This document shows positions 25,097 through 35,179 of a DNA stretch of 39,040 bases, piece after piece. Position numbers and translations under genes: made by a program. The first letter of the stretch is position 1. Each line of letters begins with the position of its first letter. The notes beneath the pieces were generated by a model, which saw only the letters and a program-made list of their open reading frames with translations, was not told the origin of the DNA and searched no databases. The stretch comes from Flavobacteriales bacterium (GTDB lineage: Bacteria; Bacteroidota; Bacteroidia; Flavobacteriales_D; Sanyastnellaceae): assembly GCA_002863125.1 (NCBI GenBank), contig PKEB01000013.1, positions 1-39,040 on the forward strand, read 5' to 3'.

Positions 25097-26506
25097 TCAG
25101 GTGCGATCTTTGAATCTATGAGGGTCCTCCTTGAGCCATTGGGCGAGGGGTTGAACGCATCGGTCGATGTCGCCAGCCCCCAGGGTCATCAGCACGTCGG
25201 GAGGGTACGCCTTCAGGTTATCGAATATCTGATGCGATTCGATGAGGTATTTGTGGGGGTGGGGGATGTTTTCAAATAGGGCTTGTGAATCGATTCCCGG
25301 GATGGGCGCTTCACGCGCTGGGTAGATGGGCAACAAAAACACGCGGTCCAATTGGGCTAAGGCCCGACCAAATTCGACCAGGTTATCCCGCGTTCTCGTA
25401 AACAAATGCGGCTGGAAAATCCCGGTGATTTCCCGCCCCGGATGGTGCAACCGTACTGCCGCGATGGCCGCTTCCAATTCCACTGGATGGTGGGCGTAGT
25501 CGTCGATGTAAATGCCGTAATCCGCTCGGATGTGGTAAGCAAATCGCCGTTCAATGCCTTGGAACGCTCCGAGCCGTTGTAGACACGCTCCCACAGCTGC
25601 GCCCGCTGCTTCTGCGAGGCACAAAGCAGCCAATGCATTTTTCACGTTGTGCACCCCGGCGAGGGGAAAGCGCACGCCTTCGTGCCACCCCCCGCCAATC
25701 CAGACATCGCCGGTCAACCAGCCGTCTTCGATGCGCAGGGCGGTCGCTGCCGCATGCCAGGCTTCCGCCTCCTGCCGCGAAGTGGTTACGCCGTAGCGCT
25801 TGCCTGTTACGCCTTCAATGCGGACATCAGCCTCCAGGAACAGCGTGCCGCTGATGCGTTCCGCAAAGGTCTTGAACCCCTCGTGAAACGAAGCCACGTC
25901 CCCATATATGTCGAGGTGGTCGGGGTCGGCGCTTGTGATCGCCGCATGGGTTGGATGGAGGTGCAGAAAGCTCCGGTCAAATTCGTCCGCCTCGACCACG
26001 GTCCATTCGGCATTCGGCGACCACACGGTGTTCGATTGCGTTCCCACCAGGATGCCGCCGATGAAAGCCCGACATCCAGAAGGCTGACCGTTCATCAAAT
26101 GGGCAAGCAAAGCAGAAGTCGTGGTCTTGCCGTGGGTGCCGGCTACGGCCAAGGTGGGCGCGTTTTCGGTGAGCCAGCCGAGTACCTCGCTGCGCTTGCC
26201 CATGCGGCAGCCGCTTTCGCGGGCGCGAACCAACACGGGAAAATCGTCGGGGACAGCAGGCGTTCGAACGACAAGGGCGCGCTCGTGGGGCACTTCGTCC
26301 AACCAGCGATTGAAATGCGCCAAGGCCTCGGCCTCGGATGCTCCTGCGCTGATGGACATGCCGGAGGCCTTCAATTGTGCGATGAGCTCCGAATCCGTCC
26401 GGTCGTGCCCGGCCACGGCCACCCCCTCGGCATGGAGGTAGCGTGCAATGGCGCTCATGCCAATGCCGCCGATTCCGATGAAGTACGCGTGTGAGGTGCC
26501 GGTCAT
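25097..26506 (-). CDS. murC: UDP-N-acetylmuramate--L-alanine ligase MurC
   Basis: This 469-residue cytosolic ATP-dependent ligase adds L-Ala to UDP-MurNAc. The N-terminal UDP-binding Rossmann motif is FIGIGGIGMSAIA (about 9-21). The ATP loop is GTHGKTTT (123-130, K127). The Mur-ligase central EADEFDRSFLHLHP carries metal/ATP contacts. The C-terminal domain has DDYAHHPVE and GIFQPHLFTRT. The His in GTHGKT and IDDYAHHP are MurC-specific, unlike GTNGKT in MurE. Its start overlaps the murG stop by 4 nt (ATGA), suggesting translational coupling. Confidence 0.97.
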   Translation of the reverse strand: MTGTSHAYFIGIGGIGMSAIARYLHAEGVAVAGHDRTDSELIAQLKASGMSISAGASEAEALAHFNRWLDEVPHERALVVRTPAVPDDFPVLVRARESGCRMGKRSEVLGWLTENAPTLAVAGTHGKTTTSALLAHLMNGQPSGCRAFIGGILVGTQSNTVWSPNAEWTVVEADEFDRSFLHLHPTHAAITSADPDHLDIYGDVASFHEGFKTFAERISGTLFLEADVRIEGVTGKRYGVTTSRQEAEAWHAAATALRIEDGWLTGDVWIGGGWHEGVRFPLAGVHNVKNALAALCLAEAAGAAVGACLQRLGAFQGIERRFAYHIRADYGIYIDDYAHHPVELEAAIAAVRLHHPGREITGIFQPHLFTRTRDNLVEFGRALAQLDRVFLLPIYPAREAPIPGIDSQALFENIPHPHKYLIESHQIFDNLKAYPPDVLMTLGAGDIDRCVQPLAQWLKEDPHRFKDRT

Positions 26507-27657
26507 AAGAGCTTTTCCAATTCGCTGACAACGTCGTTGGCTGCTTCTGGACGTGCGGCGTTGAGGAGGTTGGTTTGCAGGGATTTTGCTCGGTCTGAAT
26601 CCTCCAATATACCCACAATTGCGGCCTCCAGGCCGTCAACCACCTCCGAATCCGGGAGCAGAATGGCTCCGTCGCGGTCGCTGAGGGAGCGGGCATTCTT
26701 GGTCTGGTGGTCTTCGGCGACCACAGGGGAGGGAACGAGGATGGTGGGCTTGCCCACCAAGGCCAATTCGGCAATGGACATGGCGCCGGCGCGGCTGGCG
26801 ATGACCGTGGCACAGCGGTACGCGAGGTCCATGCGGTCGATGAAGCCCAAACAACGGATGCCTGCTTGCACACCTTCAGGCCAGGTTTGCATGCGCACGC
26901 GCATTGAATCGTGGTACCGGGCGCCGGTTTGCCAGATGAGGTCAAACGGCAAAGCCTCGGTCGTTTCTTCGATCATACTACAGACCGCGGCATTCATGGA
27001 CGCGGCGCCGAGGCTGCCGCCCATGACAAACACCACCGGACGGCTTCCGTCAAATTCAAAGTGCTTCCATGCGGCCTCGGTTGATTGTCCGTGGTCAGAA
27101 ACGGCATCGAGCACTTGCATTCGCAGCGGATTCCCCGTCTCCACGATGCGGTCCGCTGGAAACCAACGCTCCAGACCGGGGAACCCGGCACAGATCAACC
27201 CGACGCGCTTCGCCAAAAACCGGTTGGTGATGCCGGGGAATGAGTTTTGTTCTTGAATGGCGGTGGGAATGCCTATCTGCGCGGCTTGGTGGAGCACCGG
27301 CCCGCTGGCAAATCCGCCTACGCCAACGACCAATTCCGGCCGAAAGCGGCGGAGGATGCGGCGGGCGTTCCACAGGGAGCTGATCAGTTTGAATGGAAAC
27401 AACCAATTGCGCAGGCTGCGCCAGTTGCGGTCCACCCCGGTGATCCAAAGCCCCTTAATGGCATACCCCGCTGCAGGTACTTTTTCCATTTCCATCCGGC
27501 CTTTGGCGCCCACAAACAGGATGTCGCACTGCGGATGCCGGCGTTTGATTTCGTCAGCAATGGCCAAAGCAGGGTGGATGTGGCCACCCGTTCCCCCTCC
27601 GGAGACAATAACGCGGTTGAGGGGATGCGAAGAATCAGCCATGGGGTTGGGGTTCAC
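26503..27657 (-). CDS. murG: UDP-GlcNAc transferase MurG
   Basis: This 384-residue GT28-type glycosyltransferase adds GlcNAc to lipid I, forming lipid II on the inner face of the membrane. The N-terminal Gly-rich loop is SGGGTGGHIHPA (about 19-30). GVGGFASGPVLHQA follows, then EQNSFPGITNRFL. In the C-terminal domain VVFVMGGSLGAASMN, ASRAGAMSIAELALVGKP and the sugar-nucleotide contact region fit the family. The first 23 nt overlap the 3' end of ftsW; starting at Met6 (27642) would still overlap by 8 nt. Confidence 0.97.
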   Translation of the reverse strand: MNPNPMADSSHPLNRVIVSGGGTGGHIHPALAIADEIKRRHPQCDILFVGAKGRMEMEKVPAAGYAIKGLWITGVDRNWRSLRNWLFPFKLISSLWNARRILRRFRPELVVGVGGFASGPVLHQAAQIGIPTAIQEQNSFPGITNRFLAKRVGLICAGFPGLERWFPADRIVETGNPLRMQVLDAVSDHGQSTEAAWKHFEFDGSRPVVFVMGGSLGAASMNAAVCSMIEETTEALPFDLIWQTGARYHDSMRVRMQTWPEGVQAGIRCLGFIDRMDLAYRCATVIASRAGAMSIAELALVGKPTILVPSPVVAEDHQTKNARSLSDRDGAILLPDSEVVDGLEAAIVGILEDSDRAKSLQTNLLNAARPEAANDVVSELEKLL

Positions 27658-28879
27658 GGACGATTCTGTTGCCCGCAGGCCGCGTTTTTTTGGGGGATTT
27701 TTCCCAATTATCGGGGTCGGTCACGGACCGGGATACGGCCAAAATCATGCCGATGGCGAGGCAGGTGAAAATCATGGAAGTTCCGCCGTAAGAGACCATG
27801 GGCAAGGGTTGCCCAGTCGTGGGGAACAGCCGAACCGCAACGGCCATATTGATCATGGCTTGGAAGACCAGCATGAAGCCAAGGCCCATCGCGAGCAACC
27901 CACCAAAATGCCGCGGACAGCGCGTCGCTGTGCGCATGGTCCGGTACAGCAGGATCAAATACGCCAGCACCAGCCCCAATCCGCCGATGACCGCCCCCCA
28001 TTCCTCAATGATGAAGGCGTAAATCATGTCCGAATAGGGGTGGGGCAAAAAGTTGCGGGACGTTCCGGTTCCCGGTCCTGTTGGCAGCAGGCCGCCCCGG
28101 TTGATGGCCACTTGGGCCAGTTCGATTTGGTATTCCAGGGCATCGCCTTCCTCAGCGGCCCCCACGCCGGCAAAACGTTCCAAACGCCCGGCCCACGTTC
28201 CGAAACGCGGCAGCGCCTCGGGCACAGCCTTTCCGATGCCGTATAGCAGCACGAGCCCCAGCACGCCGATCCCCGCTATGCGCGCCATGTGCCGCCACGG
28301 CACACCGCCGATGAACAGCATGCCCACGCACACCATACCGAGCAGTGCGGCGGTCGAAAAGTCGGCCGGCAGGATGAGCCCGCAGATGATTCCTATGGGG
28401 ATCAAAATCGGCAAGACACCCGCCCGGAAGTCGTGCAATTGGGTGCGCCGGTTGTTCAATTCCCGCGCCACATACGTCACCAATACCACCTTGGCAAAAT
28501 CGGACGTCTGCAGCGTCAGCCCCACGAAGGGTATGCGCAGCCAGCGTTTGGCGTCGTTGATGTCCGCCCCAAACGCCAGGGTCAAGATTAGCAGGACGGC
28601 AGCTACCCAGATGAGCACCTGCGAAATCCGGGAGAAGTACCGGAAGTTGACTTTGTGAATGAGGAGCATGACGCCCCACCCGAGGGCGAGCATGACCCCT
28701 TGTTTGAACAGGAAACGCAATGAACCGCCGTCCGACTTATACGCCAACGATGAAATGGCGCTGTATACCGCCAACAGCGACAACAGGCTGAGGATCAAGG
28801 TGACCATCCAGATGACCTTGTCCCCTTCCAACCAGGCGCCAATGCGCCGGTGCAGGTTCATGCTGCTCCCGTTGGACAT
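27635..28879 (-). CDS. ftsW: Septal peptidoglycan polymerase FtsW
   Basis: This 414-residue polytopic SEDS glycosyltransferase polymerises lipid II at the septum together with FtsI. About ten hydrophobic segments are visible. Family strings include AKRWLRIPFVGLTLQTSDFAKV (split by position, about 107-128) with the KRW..PFVGL..Q motif, and PADFSTAALLGMVC. Near the C-terminus are GLLPTGPGTGTSRNFLPHPYSDMIYAF and LPMVSYGGTS, with the conserved SYGG loop. The large extracellular loop includes an RLERFAG segment. The stop lies inside murG; the start lies 2 nt past the murD stop. Confidence 0.95.
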   Translation of the reverse strand: MSNGSSMNLHRRIGAWLEGDKVIWMVTLILSLLSLLAVYSAISSLAYKSDGGSLRFLFKQGVMLALGWGVMLLIHKVNFRYFSRISQVLIWVAAVLLILTLAFGADINDAKRWLRIPFVGLTLQTSDFAKVVLVTYVARELNNRRTQLHDFRAGVLPILIPIGIICGLILPADFSTAALLGMVCVGMLFIGGVPWRHMARIAGIGVLGLVLLYGIGKAVPEALPRFGTWAGRLERFAGVGAAEEGDALEYQIELAQVAINRGGLLPTGPGTGTSRNFLPHPYSDMIYAFIIEEWGAVIGGLGLVLAYLILLYRTMRTATRCPRHFGGLLAMGLGFMLVFQAMINMAVAVRLFPTTGQPLPMVSYGGTSMIFTCLAIGMILAVSRSVTDPDNWEKSPKKTRPAGNRIVREPQPHG

Positions 28880-28881
28880 GT

Positions 28882-30318
28882 TCAGAGGTTGCGTACCGCC
28901 GCCTTAAATTCGCGTCCGCGTTCTTCGTACGAGCCGAACAGATCAAAGCTCGCACACGCCGGAGACAACAGGGCTGTGTGGCCGGGCGTGCCCAATTGGT
29001 AGGCGAGCTGAACGGCTTCCGTGGCAGTGCTTACCTCGTGGCAGCTTTCCACTCGGTCGCCGAAGGCGTCGATGAGCTTCTTGTTGTTTTTACCGAGGCA
29101 AATGAGGTGGTCAACCTTGGCCGTAACGAGGTGCAACAGGGACGTATAGTCGTTGCCCTTGTCCACACCGCCAGTGATCCAGATGATGGGTCCTTCGGTG
29201 CTTTCGAGTGCGTACCAAGCACTGTTGACGTTGGTGGCTTTTGAGTCGTTGACAAACGTGATGCCGTTGGTCTCGACGACAAACTCCATGCGGTGCTCGA
29301 TGGCGTCAAATTGCGCGAGGCTGTCGCGGATGCCTTCTTTGCGGAGTTCGAGTGCGCGGGCAGCGACGCTGGCTGCCATGCTGTTGTACAGGTTGTGTTT
29401 GCCCTGCAATGCCAATTCTTGGATGGTCATGGTAAATGGGTTTTGATGAGGAATGTTGATTGTGAATTCGTTGGGTTGATCCGGGGTGTCGACCGAGGCC
29501 GTTCCCCAAGGATGGAGGCCGTGTGCGGCCAGGTTGTTTTGCAATTGAGATTCGGTCTGCCCGGTCGACACGGCCACCACGCGGGCGGCAAGCGTGCCCG
29601 CAGCCTGGCCGCGTTTCCAGCGGACCATCGACAGCGGGTCGTCGGCGTTGAGGATGAGGAGGTCCGAGTCGGTTTGGTGAGAAGCAATGCGCCACTTGGA
29701 ATCGGCGTATTGTTCGATGTCGTTGTTGTACCGGTCGAGGTGGTCCGGGGTGATGTTGAGGAGCACCGCGACGTCCGGTCGGAAGGAGTTGACCCCGTCC
29801 AGCTGAAAACTGCTCACCTCAACGACTTGGTAATCGGCGGGACGCGGGCGTTCGCTCAAATCGCGTGCCCAGCTCTTGCCGATGTTCCCCACGCAAGCCA
29901 CGTTGCAACCGGCGTCTTCGAACAACGCCGCGATGAGGGCCGTGGTGGTGGTTTTGCCGTTGGAACCGGTTATGGCGATGACGCGTTGTCCGTCGGTGCG
30001 TGCGTATCGGCTGGCAAATTCAATTTCGCTGATGAGCTCCCCGCCGGCCGCCTTGACGCGCTCCACGAGCGGAGCGGTTTCCGGGATGCCCGGACTTTTG
30101 ATGACCGGGGCACCGGCTTCGGCTGCGCCGATTATCCGTGCCTCGTCGTGCCCGTTGGCTTCCCACTCCACGCCAGCGGCATCCAACTCGGCGGCACGCT
30201 CAGCCGATACCGCACCCGCGTCGCTCACCCAAGGCTGCAAACCCTGGCGCACCGCGAGCAGGGCAGCACCTGTGCCGCTTTCGCCTGCTCCGAGGATGGG
30301 TACAATGGGGTGGGACAT
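28882..30318 (-). CDS. murD: UDP-MurNAc-L-alanine--D-glutamate ligase MurD
   Basis: This 478-residue ligase adds D-Glu to UDP-MurNAc-L-Ala. The N-terminal domain shows VPILGAGESGTGAAL. The ATP loop is GSNGKTTT (118-125, K122). Central VVEVSSFQLDG and LLNITPDHLDRYN are MurD signature strings. The C-terminal domain has FVNDSKATNVNSAWYAL and WITGGVDKGNDY. The end is LLSPACASFDLFGSYEERGREF, split by position, where SPACASFD is diagnostic. It lies 4 nt downstream of mraY. Confidence 0.97.
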   Translation of the reverse strand: MSHPIVPILGAGESGTGAALLAVRQGLQPWVSDAGAVSAERAAELDAAGVEWEANGHDEARIIGAAEAGAPVIKSPGIPETAPLVERVKAAGGELISEIEFASRYARTDGQRVIAITGSNGKTTTTALIAALFEDAGCNVACVGNIGKSWARDLSERPRPADYQVVEVSSFQLDGVNSFRPDVAVLLNITPDHLDRYNNDIEQYADSKWRIASHQTDSDLLILNADDPLSMVRWKRGQAAGTLAARVVAVSTGQTESQLQNNLAAHGLHPWGTASVDTPDQPNEFTINIPHQNPFTMTIQELALQGKHNLYNSMAASVAARALELRKEGIRDSLAQFDAIEHRMEFVVETNGITFVNDSKATNVNSAWYALESTEGPIIWITGGVDKGNDYTSLLHLVTAKVDHLICLGKNNKKLIDAFGDRVESCHEVSTATEAVQLAYQLGTPGHTALLSPACASFDLFGSYEERGREFKAAVRNL

Positions 30319-30322
30319 GGGT

Positions 30323-31591
30323 TTATCGAACTTTCAGGGTGACGATGGTGACGACGGCCAACAGAATGCCGACGATCCAGAACCGTGCGGTGATCTTGGA
30401 CTCGGGGATGTTTTGCTTTTGGTAGTGGTGGTGAAGCGGTGCCATCAAGAAGATGCGCCGGCCTTCACCGGTTTTGCGTTTGGTGTATTTGAACCACCCG
30501 ACCTGCAGCACGACCGACAGGTTTTCAATCAAGAAGATTCCACACAGCACGGGCAAGAGGAGCTCTTTGCGGATGGCAATGGCAAATGCAGCGATGATGC
30601 CGCCCAACGCCAAGCTTCCGGTGTCACCCATGAAGACTTGCGCCGGGAAGGCGTTGTACCAAAGGAAGGCGATGCACCCGCCCACAAAGGCGGCGATGAA
30701 GACCACCAGCTCCTCCGAGCGGGGGATGTAGTGGATGTTGAGGTAATCCGCCGTGACGATGTTGGAGCTCACGTATGCCAAAACCGCCAAGCCCAAGCCG
30801 ATGATGGCGCTGCTGCCGGTGGCCAAGCCGTCGATGCCATCCGTGAGGTTGGCGCCGTTGCTGACCGCTGTAACAATCAGAATGACCAAGGGAATGAACG
30901 CCAACCAGCCCCAACCCACAGCCCAGTCGCCCATCCAGGCCACCAATCGCTCGTAATCAAAGCTGTTGTCCTTCATGAACGGCACGGTGGTTTCAGAGGA
31001 CTTCTTCGCTTCCCAAATGGGGAGGCCACTGTCGGCTTCAAACACCTCAAAAACGGTCCCGTCGGTCGCTGTCATTTCGACAACTTGACCAGAGTACTCG
31101 CGGTCGGCGGGGTCTTTGATGGTCACGTCAGGGTGCCACCACATGATGGAGCCGACGATGATGCCCACGCCGACTTGGCCGATGACCTTGAAGCGTCCCG
31201 CGAGTCCTTCCTTGTTTTTCTTGAAGACCTTGATGTAGTCGTCGATGAAGCCGATGGCGCCCAGCCACACCGTGACGAGCAACATCATTTGGGTGTAGAT
31301 ATTGGTCAAGTCGGCAAAGAGCAACGTCGGAATCAGGATGGCCGCGAGGATGATGAGGCCGCCCATGGTCGGGGTGCCTTGCTTGTTCATTTGGCCTTCC
31401 AACCCGAGGTCGCGTACGATTTCACCCACCTGCTTCAACTGCAGCCATTCGATGATGCGCTTACCAAAGAGGATGCCAATGACCAGCGACGTGATCAGGC
31501 TCATGCCCGCGCGGAACGAGATGTATTGGAACAGGCCTGCGCCGGGCACGTCCATCACGGAGTCGAGGTAGGTGAAGAGGTGGTACAGCAT
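30323..31591 (-). CDS. mraY: Phospho-MurNAc-pentapeptide transferase MraY
   Basis: This 422-residue integral membrane enzyme makes lipid I from UDP-MurNAc-pentapeptide and undecaprenyl phosphate. Key segments are QGTPTMGG (about 71-78), the Asp pair [17 protein letters not shown] (D117-D118), [12 protein letters not shown] (248-259), and the His motif [10 protein letters not shown] near the end. It is longer than the ~360-residue E. coli enzyme because of an extramembrane insert (about 152-215), common in Bacteroidota as I recall. Its ATG shares one base with the murE stop (TGATG), a coupling arrangement. Confidence 0.97.
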   Translation of the reverse strand: MLYHLFTYLDSVMDVPGAGLFQYISFRAGMSLITSLVIGILFGKRIIEWLQLKQVGEIVRDLGLEGQMNKQGTPTMGGLIILAAILIPTLLFADLTNIYTQMMLLVTVWLGAIGFIDDYIKVFKKNKEGLAGRFKVIGQVGVGIIVGSIMWWHPDVTIKDPADREYSGQVVEMTATDGTVFEVFEADSGLPIWEAKKSSETTVPFMKDNSFDYERLVAWMGDWAVGWGWLAFIPLVILIVTAVSNGANLTDGIDGLATGSSAIIGLGLAVLAYVSSNIVTADYLNIHYIPRSEELVVFIAAFVGGCIAFLWYNAFPAQVFMGDTGSLALGGIIAAFAIAIRKELLLPVLCGIFLIENLSVVLQVGWFKYTKRKTGEGRRIFLMAPLHHHYQKQNIPESKITARFWIVGILLAVVTIVTLKVR

Positions 31592-33048
31592 CAGGCGGGG
31601 TTAAAAGCGTTCAGGAGTTCTTCGCGGTCATCGAAATCGTGGCGGACGCCCTTGATTTCTTGGTAGGTTTCGTGGCCCTTGCCGGCGACCAATACGATGT
31701 CGCCTTCCCCGGCGAGTTGGGCGGCCATGCGAATGGCTTCGCGTCGGTCGGAGATTGCGATGCATTTCTTCGCATCAATGGGGTCGAGGCCCGCACGCAT
31801 GTCATCGATGATGGCGTCGGGTTCTTCATCCCGGGGGTTGTCCGAGGTGAGGAACACCCGGTCGCTCCATTGCGCAGCCACGCGCGCCATGACGGGCCGC
31901 TTGGTTTTGTCGCGGTTGCCCCCGCAACCGACCACCGTGATGACCTGTGTCTCGCCGGCTCGGAAGGTATCGATGGTCTTCAGCACGTTGTCCAAGGCAT
32001 CAGGCGTGTGGGCGTAATCCACAATGGCCGTGATGCCCTCGGGAGCTTGCACGCGCTCGAAACGACCGGCTGGCGGCTTGAGGAGCGACAGGTGGGTGAG
32101 CACGTCGAGTTGGTCCATGCCCAATTCCACTGCGACCGCATACACGGCCAAGAGGTTGTAGGCATTGAAATCGCCAATCAATTGGCTGTAGAGGTCGTGG
32201 CCATTGAGGTGCAGCTGCAAACCCTCGAGGGTGTTCTCCACCACCCGCCCACGGTAGTCTGCCATGGAGGTCAAGGCGTAGTCTTTGACGCGCCCCTTGC
32301 AATCCAGTACCATGTCGGGACCGTGCGAATCGTCTTGATTGTAGAGGGCAAAAGCGTCCGCACCGACCAAGTCAAAGAGGCCTTTCTTGGCTTGGATGTA
32401 AGCGTTGAAGTCCCCGTGGTAATCGAGGTGGTCGTGCGTGATGTTGGTGAAAACAGCTCCGGCCAACTTGGTGCCTGCGAAGCGGTGCTGGTGGATGCTG
32501 TGGGAACTCGCTTCCATGAAAACGTACTTGCAACCGGCGTCTGCCATGCGACGGAACAGCTGCTGCATCTGCAGGGCGTCGGGCGTGGTGTGGCTGGCCG
32601 GGACAACTTCGTCGAGTACGCGGTTTTCAACCGTCGAAAGCATCCCGGCTCGGCGGTCCATGGAACGGAACAAGCGGTGGAGCAAGCTGACCGTTGTCGT
32701 TTTCCCGTTGGTTCCCGTGACCGCGACCACCTTCATCGAGGCACTGGGGTCGTCGTAAAATTTCGAAGCGATGTTGCCCAATGCAATCCGCGCGTCCATG
32801 ACCCGGACGTAGGTGATGTGCTCGGCGCGTTGCTCGGGCAGGCGTTCGCAGACAATCGCCGTTGCGCCTTGGGCGGCCGCTTGTTCGATGAAGTCATGTC
32901 CGTCAACGCTCACGCCAGGAATGGCGACAAACAGACTGAAGGCCTTCACCTTGCGGCTGTCAAACGCCAGGTCCTCAATGGCCACGTGGGTGTTGCCCAA
33001 GATGTCTTGGATGCGCGTGCCGTAGAGGATTTCTTTCAGGAGTTTCAT
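31591..33048 (-). CDS. murE: UDP-MurNAc-tripeptide ligase MurE (meso-DAP type)
   Basis: This 485-residue ligase adds the third residue of the stem peptide. The ATP loop is GTNGKTTT (112-119, K116). [14 protein letters not shown] and the presumed carbamylated Lys (K221 in QAKKGLF) follow. The specificity motif DNPR (403-406) marks meso-diaminopimelate-adding enzymes rather than Lys-adding ones. I therefore infer a DAP-type peptidoglycan. The start at 33048 (MKLLKEIL) is 4 nt past the ftsI stop and matches the family. The longer frame to 33183 overlaps ftsI and is not used. Confidence 0.96.
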   Translation of the reverse strand: MKLLKEILYGTRIQDILGNTHVAIEDLAFDSRKVKAFSLFVAIPGVSVDGHDFIEQAAAQGATAIVCERLPEQRAEHITYVRVMDARIALGNIASKFYDDPSASMKVVAVTGTNGKTTTVSLLHRLFRSMDRRAGMLSTVENRVLDEVVPASHTTPDALQMQQLFRRMADAGCKYVFMEASSHSIHQHRFAGTKLAGAVFTNITHDHLDYHGDFNAYIQAKKGLFDLVGADAFALYNQDDSHGPDMVLDCKGRVKDYALTSMADYRGRVVENTLEGLQLHLNGHDLYSQLIGDFNAYNLLAVYAVAVELGMDQLDVLTHLSLLKPPAGRFERVQAPEGITAIVDYAHTPDALDNVLKTIDTFRAGETQVITVVGCGGNRDKTKRPVMARVAAQWSDRVFLTSDNPRDEEPDAIIDDMRAGLDPIDAKKCIAISDRREAIRMAAQLAGEGDIVLVAGKGHETYQEIKGVRHDFDDREELLNAFNPA

Positions 33049-33052
33049 GCGT

Positions 33053-35179
33053 TCAAGACAATTCGATGGTGATGGATGAAGTGCGGTTGATGGCGGACCC
33101 CGGCGCCAAGCTTTGCCGGCGAACGGTGCCCGATCCTTTGGTCTGTACCTGCAACCCAGCGTTTTCGAGTAAGTAAAGTGCATCGCGCAACCCCATGCCG
33201 CGTACGTCCGGGACGTGCGATGGTTGAATGGCGCGGGGGGTGAGGGCGGCAGCGCTGTCGCCGGTCGTAACGGTCACCCAGTCGCTGGTGTTATCGCCCG
33301 TGTAGGGCACGCCAAAAGCGGTGTACAGGCTGATCAATTCTTCTCGGGCTCCGTCTTTCGCACCCGGCAAGCGGTGCGCCTCGGTCAGCAGGCCTTGGCT
33401 GCTTTCGTGGAACGTGGGGTTGGTGGCGTAGACCTTGTTGGCCAATTCGCGGAACACCGGACCGGCGATGCTCGAGCCGTAGTACACACCGCTGCGGGTG
33501 TCGGCAATCACGACGATGCAGGAGTAGCGCGGAGCTTCGGCGGGGAAGTAGCCAGCGAACGAAGCGCGGTAACGCCCGTCGTAACCGTTCGGTCCTGCGA
33601 TGCGCGCCGTGCCTGTCTTGCCAGCGACGGTGTACGGGCTCTTGGCAAAAATGAACTGGGCCGTTCCCTGGCCATCCGGGTCGGCTACACGACGCATCAT
33701 GCGCTGGCAGGCTTCGAGGGTGACGGCCGAGCAAATGCGTCGCTTCACCACTTCGGGTGCGATGGTGCGGACGACCGTCCCGTTTGATTCCAGCCGCTCG
33801 ACCAATTGAGGACGCATGAGGGTGCCGCCGTTTGCGATGGCATTGTAGAGGTTCAGGATTTGGAGCGGGGTCTGGGTCACCTCATAGCCGATGGACATTT
33901 GCGTCAGCGAAAGCCCTGACCAACGGCCGCTTCCCACTTCCGTGTAGACTTGCGGCTGCGACTCACCGGCGAGGCGAATGCCAGTGGGTTCATGCACACC
34001 CAACCGCTGTAGGCCGTCCAAAAACGCTTGAGGTTCCTCCCCGAATGCGCCTTTCAACGTGAGGGCCGTGCCGACGTTCGAACTGACCTCGAAAATCTCC
34101 TCGGTGGTCAGAACGCCGTGCCCGCCTTGGTCGGCGTTGGAATCCGACATGCGTCTGCCGTAGAACCAAACGACGCCATTGCCCGTGTCGATTTCATCGT
34201 TGGGTTTCACGCCACCGCTTTCCATGGCGGTAATCAAGGACGCCAATTTGAACGTGGATCCGGGCTCGACGGCCGTGCCGATGGCGTGGTTGAATGACTC
34301 TTGGTACACCGATGGGGTGTCGTCCGTGCCTTCCTGGGTCCGGGTCAAGTTGGCCATGGCGCGGATTTTGCCTGTCGCCACCTCCATCAAAATGACGGTG
34401 CCCCACGCGGCGTCGTGTTCCTGAAGTTGCCGACGGAGGGCATTGCTCGCGACGTCCTGCAAATGCATGTCGATGCTGCTGATGACGTCGTACCCGGCCA
34501 CGGGCTCGACGATGTAGTCATCCGAGACAGGCATCCATTGCCCTCCGGCGACGCGGCGTTGCAGCTGGCTACCGGTCACGCCGGCGAGCTCATCGTTCCA
34601 GCTGGCCTCCAAGCCGACCCGGTTTTCATCGCGGTCGATGCCGATGGTTCGGCCGGCCAAGTCGCCAAACGGCTTGCGGCGCTGCTCAATGCGCGCGAAG
34701 GTGAAGCCGCTCTTGAACCGGCCACGTCGGATGAAAGGCAGCTCGACCAGTTGCTTCTGTTTGATGTACGAAACGCGGCGTGCGACCAGGGTATTCCGGC
34801 GGCCCATGTTGCGTCCGTTGCGCAAAATTTCCCGGTATTCAGCGGGGCTTTTGTCGCCCAGTACTTCGCTCAGCCCAGCGCACAAGTCGTCGAGCTCGCG
34901 GTCGAAGGTGTCCCAATTGATGGCTTCGCTTTTGCTGTCCCACCGCACTTCAAAGACGGGTACTGAAGTCGCCAAGACACTTCCGTTGGCCGCGTAAATC
35001 TGTCCGCGCGCAGGAGCGATGGATTGGACGCTCGACTCAAACCGCTCGCCAATGGCGTTCCATTGTTCGTGTTCCGCGCCTTGGATCCACAGGATGCGGC
35101 CAAAAATGGCCAGTCCCAAGACCACGAACAGTCCGAATGAGAGCCAGGTGCGGTTGCTGAATTCCCGTTGGTTCTTCAT
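33053..35179 (-). CDS. ftsI: Division transpeptidase FtsI/PBP3 with C-terminal PASTA domain
   Basis: This 708-residue septal penicillin-binding protein crosslinks peptidoglycan with FtsW. One N-terminal helix (about 12-31, WLSFGLFVVLGLAIFGRIL) is followed by the pedestal domain (RGQIYAANGSVLA at 58-70). The transpeptidase domain has S308-x-x-K311 (GSTFKL), S366-S367-N368 and KTG (521-523), so all catalytic motifs are intact. Residues ~645-708 form one PASTA domain (VPDVRGMGLRDALYLLENAG), which binds cell-wall or beta-lactam-like ligands in other families. The size is normal for Bacteroidota. It overlaps ftsL by 4 nt. Confidence 0.96.
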   Translation of the reverse strand: MKNQREFSNRTWLSFGLFVVLGLAIFGRILWIQGAEHEQWNAIGERFESSVQSIAPARGQIYAANGSVLATSVPVFEVRWDSKSEAINWDTFDRELDDLCAGLSEVLGDKSPAEYREILRNGRNMGRRNTLVARRVSYIKQKQLVELPFIRRGRFKSGFTFARIEQRRKPFGDLAGRTIGIDRDENRVGLEASWNDELAGVTGSQLQRRVAGGQWMPVSDDYIVEPVAGYDVISSIDMHLQDVASNALRRQLQEHDAAWGTVILMEVATGKIRAMANLTRTQEGTDDTPSVYQESFNHAIGTAVEPGSTFKLASLITAMESGGVKPNDEIDTGNGVVWFYGRRMSDSNADQGGHGVLTTEEIFEVSSNVGTALTLKGAFGEEPQAFLDGLQRLGVHEPTGIRLAGESQPQVYTEVGSGRWSGLSLTQMSIGYEVTQTPLQILNLYNAIANGGTLMRPQLVERLESNGTVVRTIAPEVVKRRICSAVTLEACQRMMRRVADPDGQGTAQFIFAKSPYTVAGKTGTARIAGPNGYDGRYRASFAGYFPAEAPRYSCIVVIADTRSGVYYGSSIAGPVFRELANKVYATNPTFHESSQGLLTEAHRLPGAKDGAREELISLYTAFGVPYTGDNTSDWVTVTTGDSAAALTPRAIQPSHVPDVRGMGLRDALYLLENAGLQVQTKGSGTVRRQSLAPGSAINRTSSITIELS

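Noticed and set aside
25977-26945. 322-codon minus-strand frame across the murC/murG overlap
   Set aside because: It is an out-of-frame reading of murG and murC, both intact in their own frames.
27257-28246. 329-codon plus-strand frame antisense to murG and ftsW
   Set aside because: Shadow of two conserved genes with no recognisable product.
29876-31666. 596-codon plus-strand open frame antisense to murD and mraY
   Set aside because: It is the mirror of two certain genes in GC-rich DNA. It has no start context, no family resemblance and shadow-like composition.
31639-33072. 477-codon plus-strand open frame antisense to murE
   Set aside because: It covers murE exactly on the other strand; murE has all Mur-ligase motifs and the antisense product resembles nothing.
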